DNA from: Lachnospiraceae bacterium
GTDB lineage: Bacteria > Bacillota_A > Clostridia > Lachnospirales > Lachnospiraceae
Assembly: GCA_017652545.1 (NCBI GenBank)
Contig: JAGCAV010000377.1
Span: forward strand, 1-22,016
Length of the DNA: 22,016 bases
Direction: 5' to 3'
Translations under genes and position numbers: made by a program
The notes under the pieces: generated by a model
Told to the model about the DNA's origin: nothing
Seen by the model: only the letters and a program-made list of their open reading frames with translations
The model's database searches: none
In this document: positions 1-6,426 of the stretch, in pieces
Position numbering within the stretch: the stretch's first letter is position 1
How the letters are laid out: each line of letters begins with the position of its first letter

Positions 1-506
1 ACCGTCTCCCCCGTCGCGCGAAGCGTAGTGGCATACATCTGGCTGAAAGCAAACGGAAGCAGGCCTGCGTACATGATCAGGAGGTACTCCTTCGCGTAAC
101 GCATCGTCATAGCCGCATCTCCCACTCCCCCGTCGCTGTGCAGATAAAGGGAGATCAGCTGCCCGGAAAAAAGCTTGAGAATGCACAGTCCCGCGGCTGT
201 AAGCAAAAAGGAAAAGATCACCTGCAGACGCACGGTCCCCCGGATCTTTTCCTCATCGCCTTTTCCATAATACTGTGCCGTAAAGATCCCGATGCCTGCA
301 AGGCCGCCCAATACGCAGAGATTGTATACAAACAGAAGCTGATTGACGATCGCCACTCCGGACATGGTGTCCGTCCCGACACGTCCGACCATAATGTTGT
401 CGAGCATGCCCACAACATTCGTGATCGCGTTCTGGAGCATGATCGGAAGCACGATCCGGAATGTTTTCCGATAAAACTCTTTCGTCCCGAATACGGCTGT
501 TTTCAT
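1..506 (-). CDS. MATE family multidrug/metabolite exporter, partial (3' end outside window)
   Basis: This is the N-terminal 168 codons of a MATE (multi antimicrobial extrusion) transporter, which moves organic solutes out through the membrane using a Na+ or H+ gradient. The start ATG (506-504) overlaps the TGA stop of the preceding transketolase gene (ATGA), so translation is probably coupled. The protein opens MKTAVFGTKEFYRKTFRIVL and then shows the family pattern PIMLQNAITNVVGMLDNIMV with VGRVGTDTMSGVAIVNQ. Further hydrophobic helices follow (LLFVYNLCVFGGLAGIGIF-like, then an AQYYGKGD loop, then FSFLLTAAGLCIL). AQYYGKGD and the TTLRATG segment near the window edge are typical of MATE proteins. 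A full protein would be about 450 residues. The substrate cannot be read from the sequence. Its place at the end of a sugar-catabolic operon suggests export of an aglycone or by-product, but this is inference. Confidence 0.9.
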   Translation of the reverse strand, partial: MKTAVFGTKEFYRKTFRIVLPIMLQNAITNVVGMLDNIMVGRVGTDTMSGVAIVNQLLFVYNLCVLGGLAGIGIFTAQYYGKGDEEKIRGTVRLQVIFSFLLTAAGLCILKLFSGQLISLYLHSDGGVGDAAMTMRYAKEYLLIMYAGLLPFAFSQMYATTLRATGET

Positions 507-1444
507 GCTTTCTTTCTACCTAAAAGTTCCTTTGCCTTTGACACGATCCCGTCGCTTCCCATCCCGAGCATTTCGAACACGGAGGCATCATCCCCATTCG
601 GAACATCTTCGTCCGGGATGCCCATGATCGTCATCGGCACAGGTAGGCGCTGGGAAAGGACCTCACTGACCGCTCCTCCCAGACCGCCGTAAAGGCTGTG
701 CTCTTCCACTGTGAGAATGCACCCGCATTCCCCGGCCAGTTCAATGACAGCCTCCTGATCCAGCGGCTTGATGCTGTGCATATCGATCACAGAAGCGTGA
801 ATGCCTTCCGCTTCCAGTTTCCGGGCCGCCTCAAGCGCCCTCCAGACCATCTGTCCGCAGGCTACGATACCGATATCCTTTCCATCCCCGTGGCGGATGG
901 CTTTTCCGATCTCAAACCTGGTCCCCTTCGGATAAATGACCGGTACCGCCCCTCTGCCCACACGTACATACGCGGGAGACTCTGTCTGCAGAAAAGCGTC
1001 AACCAGTCCTTCCATCTGCACGGCGTCGGACGGGATCTCAACGATGAGATTCGGTATGGCACGCATAAGGGCGATATCCTGCAGGGAATGATGGGTCGCG
1101 CCAAGCGCCCCGTAGCTGATACCGCCGCTGATGCCTATGATCTTCACATTATTGTGAGAGTAAGCCACATCCACCTTGACCTGCTCTGCGCTCCTCATAC
1201 TGTAGAAACTGGCGGGACCGATGGCAAACACCTTTTTTCCCATAGCCGCCATGCCGCCGGATACCGTAACGGAATTCTGTTCCGCGATCCCCATCTCCAC
1301 GAACTGTCCCGGGAGTTCTTCGGGATAAGGTCCCAGGGAAGCCGACCCTCTGGAATCAGTGCAGACGACCACAATGTCCCTGTCCTTCTTTGCTTCTTCC
1401 AGTATCTTTTTGGAGAATGCGCCTCTTAATGTCTCTTTTTCCAT
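503..1444 (-). CDS. Transketolase, C-terminal half subunit (pyrimidine-binding and C-terminal domains)
   Basis: This 313-residue protein is the second half of a split transketolase. It carries the TPP pyrimidine-binding domain (about residues 5-170) and the C-terminal transketolase domain (about 190-305). The catalytic glutamate that activates TPP is expected at E55 in the MGIAEQN motif. Other family segments are ISGGISYGALGATHHSLQDIA and VEEHSLYGGLGGAVSEVL. Together with the upstream subunit it should transfer a two-carbon ketol unit between sugar phosphates in the cytoplasm. The start ATG overlaps the TAA of the N-terminal subunit by one base (TAATG), and a GGGAGGAG site lies 8-10 bases before it. 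It ends in an ATGA overlap with the MATE gene. The context (isomerase, sugar kinase) suggests a dedicated catabolic transketolase, like the two-subunit apulose-4-phosphate transketolase, rather than the housekeeping enzyme. Confidence 0.93.
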   Translation of the reverse strand: MEKETLRGAFSKKILEEAKKDRDIVVVCTDSRGSASLGPYPEELPGQFVEMGIAEQNSVTVSGGMAAMGKKVFAIGPASFYSMRSAEQVKVDVAYSHNNVKIIGISGGISYGALGATHHSLQDIALMRAIPNLIVEIPSDAVQMEGLVDAFLQTESPAYVRVGRGAVPVIYPKGTRFEIGKAIRHGDGKDIGIVACGQMVWRALEAARKLEAEGIHASVIDMHSIKPLDQEAVIELAGECGCILTVEEHSLYGGLGGAVSEVLSQRLPVPMTIMGIPDEDVPNGDDASVFEMLGMGSDGIVSKAKELLGRKKA

Positions 1445-2277
1445 TATGCCAGCTCCTCCCTGTATTTTTTCAGGTCTTCCTTCATCTGCCCGAACTGCTC
1501 AGCCGTCGGCGTTTTGTGATGCCATGACGCCTGGTTTTCCGCGCAGAACAGGCCTTTTCCCTTTATTGTATTGGAAATGATACAGGTGGGCTTTCCCTCA
1601 CAGCGGCTTTCAAGCGCCGAACGGATCTGCCGGTGATCGTGACCGTCAATTTCGATCACGTCAAACCCGAACGCCTCTGCTTTGGCTGCCAGGTTTTCCA
1701 GCGGCATGACATCCTCCGTGTTTCCGCTGATCTGGAGATGATTTCTGTCCACGATCCAGGTCAGGTTGGTGAGAGCGAATTTGCCCGCGCTCATGGCTGC
1801 TTCCCAGTTGCTGCCTTCTGCCAGCTCTCCGTCACCGGTCATGACAAACACCCGGTTGTCCCTTCCATCCATTTTCAGCGCAAGAGCCATGCCGGTTCCA
1901 AGTCCCAGTCCATGTCCGAGAGAACCCGTGTTGGCTTCCACACCCCTCACCTTCTTTGTCGGGTGTCCGCCCAGCTTTGCCCCGGGCCTGCCGAACTGAT
2001 CCAGATCCTCCTGACCGATGTACCCGTACCGGTTAAGGATCGCATAGAGGGCTTCGGCAGAATGACCTTTGCTGAGGACGAAATAATCCCTGCCATCCCA
2101 TTCCGGATTCTTCGGATCATGTTTCATATAGTCAAAAAGGTTTACAAGAACATCCGTCTCGGACAGATCTCCTCCGATGTGTCCTCCCCCGCCGGAGATA
2201 ATGATTTCCACCGTCTTCTCACGAATATCCGCGGCACGTAATTTCAGTTCTTTTTCATGTTCCGGTGTCAGATCCAT
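1444..2277 (-). CDS. Transketolase, N-terminal half subunit (TPP diphosphate-binding)
   Basis: This 277-residue protein is the first half of a split transketolase and binds the diphosphate and Mg2+ of TPP. Visible family motifs are GGGGHIGGDLSETD (about 29-42), LSKGHSAEALYA (68-79), the NTGSLGHGLGLGTGMA segment (116-131), and the metal-binding GDGELAEGSNWEA (148-160) followed by DRN (177-179). An in-frame extension reaches position 2466, but I chose the ATG at 2277. A strong GGAAGGAGG site stands 6 bases before it, the protein then begins like the family (MDLTPEHEKELKLRA), and the extension only reads through the upstream kinase gene. The start overlaps the kinase stop by 23 bases, and the stop overlaps the partner subunit's start (TAATG), which indicates tight operon coupling and equal dosage of the two subunits. 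Confidence 0.93.
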   Translation of the reverse strand: MDLTPEHEKELKLRAADIREKTVEIIISGGGGHIGGDLSETDVLVNLFDYMKHDPKNPEWDGRDYFVLSKGHSAEALYAILNRYGYIGQEDLDQFGRPGAKLGGHPTKKVRGVEANTGSLGHGLGLGTGMALALKMDGRDNRVFVMTGDGELAEGSNWEAAMSAGKFALTNLTWIVDRNHLQISGNTEDVMPLENLAAKAEAFGFDVIEIDGHDHRQIRSALESRCEGKPTCIISNTIKGKGLFCAENQASWHHKTPTAEQFGQMKEDLKKYREELA

Positions 2278-3769
2278 TTTTTCCTCCTTCCCCAAGCAAA
2301 AGGCAGACCGCTTCCTTCCATCCGTCCAGCCTGCGTTTCCTTTCCTCAGCAGACATGGACGGCGTATATTCCCTGTAGGAAAGTGCGTCGAAAACACGTT
2401 CATCATACAGTCCTGCTGCCAGTCCTGCTGCATAGACCGTTCCAAGCACCGACAGCTCCTCGGCATCCGGTATCCTGATGCCTGCCCCGGAGATGTCGCT
2501 CTGGAACTGCATCAGATAGTCATTCCGCGTCGGGCCTCCGTCAACGCAGAGCCTGTCGATCTTCAGCCCGGTATCGCTGCGCATGGCCTCCAGCACATCC
2601 GTGATCTGGTAGGCGATGCTCTCACAGGCGGCTTTGACCAGCTCTTTTTTCCCGGTTGTCCTGCTCATACCGCAGATCAACGCCCTGACGTCATTCTTCC
2701 ACCATGGAGCGCCCAGGCCCGAGAAGGCAGGAACAAGATATGTCGTATCCTGAGGATTCGCTTCCTTCGCCAGCTCTCCGGTCTCTCCCGGCGAACTGAT
2801 CAGCTGAAGATCATTTTTCAGCCAGCTGATCACAGCGCCTGTATAATTGATGTTTCCCTCCAGCACGTAGGAGGCTTTTCCTCCGATCTTCCATGCCAGG
2901 GAGGTGGCCAGGCCATGGGCGCTGCGTATGAACTCTCCTCCGATATTCAGCATGACGGACGATCCGGTTCCGTAGGTCGCCTTCACACCGCCGGTCTCCC
3001 TGCAGTTATGGCCGAACAGGGCACCGTGGGAATCGCCCAGGACCGCGTGGATCGGGATCGGCTGCGGCAGATACCCTTCCAGATCCGTCCGGCCGAAATC
3101 CGCATCGGAATCCGTGATCGCCGGCAGAGCTTCCGGAGGGATGCCGAACCACCCGCAGATGGTCTCGTCCCACTTCAGCTCCCTCAGGTTCATCAGCTGC
3201 GTCCTGCTGGCATTGGAATAATCGGTCCTGAATGATTTTCCGCCTGTCAGGCGGTACAGCAGATAGGAATCCACGGTACCCAGCGCCAGTTCCTTTTTTT
3301 CTGCGGCTTCCCGCACCCTTTTTTCATTTTCAAGGAGCCAGGCCATCTTGGAGGCGGGGAAAAACGGAGACAGCTTAATGCCTGTCCTGGCGTATATCTC
3401 ATCCTGACAGTGAAATCTTTCTTCTATGGCTTCACAGAGTCCGGCAGCTCTGGCGCACTGCCAGACAATGGCATCGGCGAGAGGCTTTCCGTCCTTCCTG
3501 CTCCACGCCGCTGTGGTTTCCCTCTGGTTGGTAAGCCCCAGGCACCGGATCTTTGTCTTATCTATGCCGGTCTTCTCAATGACATCCTTCAGTACCAGAA
3601 GGGCATTTTCCCAGATCTGGGTCAGGTTGTGCGACACCCAGCCGTCACTGCTGATCAGCTGATCATGTGGCCTGTCAGCCCTTCCGACGATCAGGCCGGC
3701 ATCGTCCACCAGGACGCCTTTGGTCCCCTGCGTACTCTGGTCTATGCCAAGAATATAAAAGTCACTCAT
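2255..3769 (-). CDS. FGGY-family carbohydrate kinase, glycerol-kinase-like
   Basis: This 504-residue cytoplasmic kinase phosphorylates a polyol or ketose with ATP. FGGY motifs appear in order: GIDQSTQGTKGVLVD (8-22, phosphate 1), NQRETT (81-86), the DAIVWQCARAA segment (99-109), FRTDYSNASRTQLMN (180-194), GDSHGALFG with the likely catalytic base D246, the adenosine-site YGTGSS (266-271), and VDGGPTRNDYLMQFQSDI near the C-terminus. Overall it resembles glycerol kinase more than xylulokinase. However, GlpK's GDQQAALFG reads GDSHGALFG here, and the substrate-site Tyr of DPYF is Phe (SPFF), so the substrate is probably not plain glycerol. The start at 3769 was chosen because AGGA lies 8 bases before it; an upstream ATG at 3787 has no good site. 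The gene sits between a sugar isomerase and a split transketolase, so the product is probably a ketose phosphate for the transketolase. Confidence 0.9.
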   Translation of the reverse strand: MSDFYILGIDQSTQGTKGVLVDDAGLIVGRADRPHDQLISSDGWVSHNLTQIWENALLVLKDVIEKTGIDKTKIRCLGLTNQRETTAAWSRKDGKPLADAIVWQCARAAGLCEAIEERFHCQDEIYARTGIKLSPFFPASKMAWLLENEKRVREAAEKKELALGTVDSYLLYRLTGGKSFRTDYSNASRTQLMNLRELKWDETICGWFGIPPEALPAITDSDADFGRTDLEGYLPQPIPIHAVLGDSHGALFGHNCRETGGVKATYGTGSSVMLNIGGEFIRSAHGLATSLAWKIGGKASYVLEGNINYTGAVISWLKNDLQLISSPGETGELAKEANPQDTTYLVPAFSGLGAPWWKNDVRALICGMSRTTGKKELVKAACESIAYQITDVLEAMRSDTGLKIDRLCVDGGPTRNDYLMQFQSDISGAGIRIPDAEELSVLGTVYAAGLAAGLYDERVFDALSYREYTPSMSAEERKRRLDGWKEAVCLLLGEGGKNGSDTGT

Positions 3770-3824
3770 ACGACAATTCCTCATCATTCATTCATGACAT
3801 ATGAAGCTGAGACAGGACCCGGCA

Positions 3825-5249
3825 TCACACCTCGTCAAACACGACATCCTCGCCGTGAAGATATGCTTTGACCTTCTCTTCGATCGGATCATACAGATCC
3901 GGCTTTACACCGATGTACTTGCAGGCTTCATAAACGACGGGGACCACATCTCCATGGATAGCGGCCACATGATGAATGTACGGGCCTTCCACGATCTTTG
4001 CCTCCAGGCGTTTCAGGTTTGCCACCTCCACCCACACATAGGTCCCTCTTGTCCACGGACCTTCAATGCCTTTTGCATGTCCAAGAAGAATGGAATACTC
4101 TCCGTCGTCACCGTCAAAGCGGATCAGGCTCATGGGCCCGTGCTTCGCCTCCGCGGACACGGCTCCATTCTGCGGGAACGCGACCGGCACGCAGATCGTG
4201 GGTTTTTCCTTTGCCACGGAGATCGGCCATGGTCCGCAGTGCTGCAGCAGTTCGCCGTTGTCATTGTCAGGGTGGCGCACGGTCCAGTCTGAGAACATGA
4301 CCCTGTTCTCATTCATGGACGCCGCCTCGGCGATCAGCTGGGAAACGGCACCATGGATATCCGTCTCGCAGACGACCGGAATTCCCTCTTCATTGAGCAG
4401 CGCATTGGCGGCACAGGGCATGATATGGATCTCATCCTGCAGGGCGTTCCAGCACTGGATGGCGATCGCGTTGCAGCCATACTTTTCCGCGAGTTTTTTC
4501 ATGGCCACCTTCAGGCAGGCCACATTCTGGAGATATTCTTCGGAAATATCGCAGGTCATATTCTCATGACAGTAGTCGACGACCTGCTTCACCTCCGTCT
4601 TTTCTTCCTTCCACTTTCTCATTTCGGCGTAGAGCTCCGGAAGCGGAATGGGTGAGAGCTGGATATTGAATTTCTCCAGCAGTTCGCCTTCATTGCACAT
4701 CGTGCTCCAGAAATCAAAGGGCCTGGGGCCGATCTGGAGAATGCGGATATGGCGGAATGTCCGCACGACGTTGCAGACCGCCAGGAAATCCCGGATCCCT
4801 CTTTCAAATTCCGGATCCTCCAGATTGCAGTTGTTCATATAGGTAAAGGGCACCTTAAAGCGGCGGAGGACCTTGCCTGTCGCAAAAAGGCCGCACTGGG
4901 AATCCCTCAGTCTCATGCCCTTCTCATCAGGCCGCTCGTCTCTTGGTCCCCAGAGCAGCACCGGCACGCCGAGCTCCTTCGCAAGCCGTGCACATTCATA
5001 CTCAGTGCCGAAATTGGCATGGGGAATAAACAGTCCGTCCACCTTTTCAGCCTTGAATTTGGCTGTGATCTTTTCCAGGCCTTCATCATCGAACAGAAGG
5101 CCCTCGTCGTTGACATCCGTGATATCCACAAAATCAATGCCGAGCTCCCTGAGCCTGTCGGCGATCAGTCCCCTGAACTCAAGCGCTGCAGGCGCACTGA
5201 AAATACTTCTTCTTGTTGGCGCGTAGCCGATTTTAATCTGAGCACTCAT
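3825..5249 (-). CDS. L-fucose/L-arabinose isomerase-like protein (aldose-ketose isomerase)
   Basis: This 474-residue protein belongs to the L-fucose isomerase-like superfamily, whose members interconvert an aldose and a ketose with a divalent metal. The N-terminal half shows IKIGYAPTRRSIFSA and DGLFIPHANFGTEYE. The C-terminal half carries CWNALQDEIHIMPCAANALL (about 266-285) and VVCETDIHGA (292-301), where E295/D297 are candidate metal ligands. WTVRHPDND...HCGPWP (about 322-342) and a histidine-rich PYIHHVAAIHGD near residue 435 follow. It is shorter than the roughly 590-residue FucI, as is usual for the divergent family members. A ribosome site AAAGGA precedes the ATG by about 10 bases. It lies 55 bases upstream of the FGGY kinase and two genes upstream of the transketolase pair, so it should supply the ketose to the kinase. 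The substrate is not readable; L-fucose itself is unlikely because no fuculose-phosphate aldolase is present. Confidence 0.82.
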   Translation of the reverse strand: MSAQIKIGYAPTRRSIFSAPAALEFRGLIADRLRELGIDFVDITDVNDEGLLFDDEGLEKITAKFKAEKVDGLFIPHANFGTEYECARLAKELGVPVLLWGPRDERPDEKGMRLRDSQCGLFATGKVLRRFKVPFTYMNNCNLEDPEFERGIRDFLAVCNVVRTFRHIRILQIGPRPFDFWSTMCNEGELLEKFNIQLSPIPLPELYAEMRKWKEEKTEVKQVVDYCHENMTCDISEEYLQNVACLKVAMKKLAEKYGCNAIAIQCWNALQDEIHIMPCAANALLNEEGIPVVCETDIHGAVSQLIAEAASMNENRVMFSDWTVRHPDNDNGELLQHCGPWPISVAKEKPTICVPVAFPQNGAVSAEAKHGPMSLIRFDGDDGEYSILLGHAKGIEGPWTRGTYVWVEVANLKRLEAKIVEGPYIHHVAAIHGDVVPVVYEACKYIGVKPDLYDPIEEKVKAYLHGEDVVFDEV

Positions 5250-5271
5250 TGAACCAGTCCTTTCTTATATA

Positions 5272-6387
5272 TCAAAGTTTTCCCAGCTGCTCTGCCATCT
5301 CCGCCATGGCAGCAGGTACGGCGAGGCTCTGCGGACAGTGATCCGTGCAGGCGCCGCATCCGATACAGGCTGAAGGCTGTTTGTCGCTCATCAGTCCTTT
5401 CAGGTTGATGAGCCGCCACGGCCCGTCATTCTTATAATCATTATATGCGATGAGAAGGCCGGGTATGTCAAGCTCCATGGGACAGTTGGGCGTACAGTAA
5501 CGGCATCCGGTGCATGGCATGGAGACACTGCTGCGCAGGATCCGGGCAGCTTCCCGGATCCATTCCCGTTCCTCATCGGTCACATCCGGCCGTCCGGAGA
5601 AGGTTCTGACATTGTCTTCCATCATGGCTGTGTCCCCCATGCCGGAGAGCACCACATGGACCCCCGGCAGAGACTTGACCCACCGCATGGCCCATGAAGA
5701 CAGGCTTGCCTGCTCATCCTTCCCCTTCAGAAATGCAGCTGCCTCCTCATTCAGTTTTGCCAGCAGACCTCCGTGCACCGGCTCCATGACAATAACCGGA
5801 ATCCCCGCCTTTTCCAGCATCTCATAGAGCGCACGCTGATTGCCGTATTCCCAGTCATAATAGTTGAGCTGGATCTGCACGAAATCCCAGGTATGGGCGG
5901 CAAGCATCTTTTTCATATTCTCTACGCTACCATGGAAGGAGAAGCCAAGAAAACGGATCTTTCCCTGCGCGCGCAGCGTCTCGAAATAGTCGATACAGCC
6001 GCAGGACAGTATGTCGTCAACAAAATTGTCCTGGATGCCATGGAGCAGGTAAAAATCGATCCTGTCCATCCCGAGCCTGTCCAGCTGCTCCGCAAACTGT
6101 GCACGGTAATCCGGCTGCGCCTGGAAATTGAACTTGTCCGCCACATAAAAACTGTCTCTCGGATACTTTGCCAGTGCTTTGCCTGCAAAAACCTCCGACT
6201 GGCCATTATGATAGATATAGGCTGTGTCGTAATAATTGATTCCGGCTTCCATGGCCGCGTCAATGATCGCCTGGCCCTTTTCGTAATCAATGGAACCGCC
6301 GTCCTCCGCGTTCAGCAGCGGCAGCCGCATGTTTCCCATACCCAGTCTTGAAAGCTTTACGCCGTCCCTGAATTCCTTATACTGCAT
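5272..6387 (-). CDS. Aldo/keto reductase with C-terminal 4Fe-4S ferredoxin domain
   Basis: This 371-residue protein has an aldo/keto reductase TIM barrel followed by an iron-sulfur tail. Barrel motifs are SRLGMGNMRLPLL near the start, DTAYIYHNGQSE with the expected catalytic tyrosine, VADKF with the lysine, and FYLLHGI with the histidine. The tail has two cysteine clusters, CTGCRYCTPNCP (from about 292) and CIGCGACTDHCP (from about 341), each of the CxxCxxCxxxCP type that holds a 4Fe-4S cluster. Such proteins are common in anaerobic Clostridia and are probably NAD(P)H or ferredoxin linked. I chose the ATG at 6387 because AGGAGG stands 7 bases before it; the upstream in-frame start at 6414 reads through that site. 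It lies between the rhamnosidase (39 bases away) and the isomerase (22 bases), so it may reduce a sugar, an aldehyde by-product or a keto group on an aglycone. Confidence 0.9.
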   Translation of the reverse strand: MQYKEFRDGVKLSRLGMGNMRLPLLNAEDGGSIDYEKGQAIIDAAMEAGINYYDTAYIYHNGQSEVFAGKALAKYPRDSFYVADKFNFQAQPDYRAQFAEQLDRLGMDRIDFYLLHGIQDNFVDDILSCGCIDYFETLRAQGKIRFLGFSFHGSVENMKKMLAAHTWDFVQIQLNYYDWEYGNQRALYEMLEKAGIPVIVMEPVHGGLLAKLNEEAAAFLKGKDEQASLSSWAMRWVKSLPGVHVVLSGMGDTAMMEDNVRTFSGRPDVTDEEREWIREAARILRSSVSMPCTGCRYCTPNCPMELDIPGLLIAYNDYKNDGPWRLINLKGLMSDKQPSACIGCGACTDHCPQSLAVPAAMAEMAEQLGKL

Positions 6388-6426
6388 TCTGCATCCTCCT
6401 CTCCCGCCGGTCACCGGCCACTGTCA

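Noticed and set aside
503..2277. Sulfoglycolytic transketolase pathway
   Set aside because: No sulfoquinovosidase signature, sulfolactaldehyde enzyme or sulfonate exporter of known type is visible in the window, and the other glycosidases do not suit sulfoquinovose.
2278..2466. N-terminal extension of the transketolase N subunit to position 2466
   Set aside because: The extension is out-of-frame kinase sequence; a strong ribosome site at 2277 and the family-like N-terminus decide for the shorter form.
2255..5249. Interpretation of the isomerase-kinase pair as ordinary L-fucose or L-rhamnose catabolism
   Set aside because: No class II aldolase or lactaldehyde reductase of those pathways is present, and the kinase resembles glycerol kinase more than FucK or RhaB.
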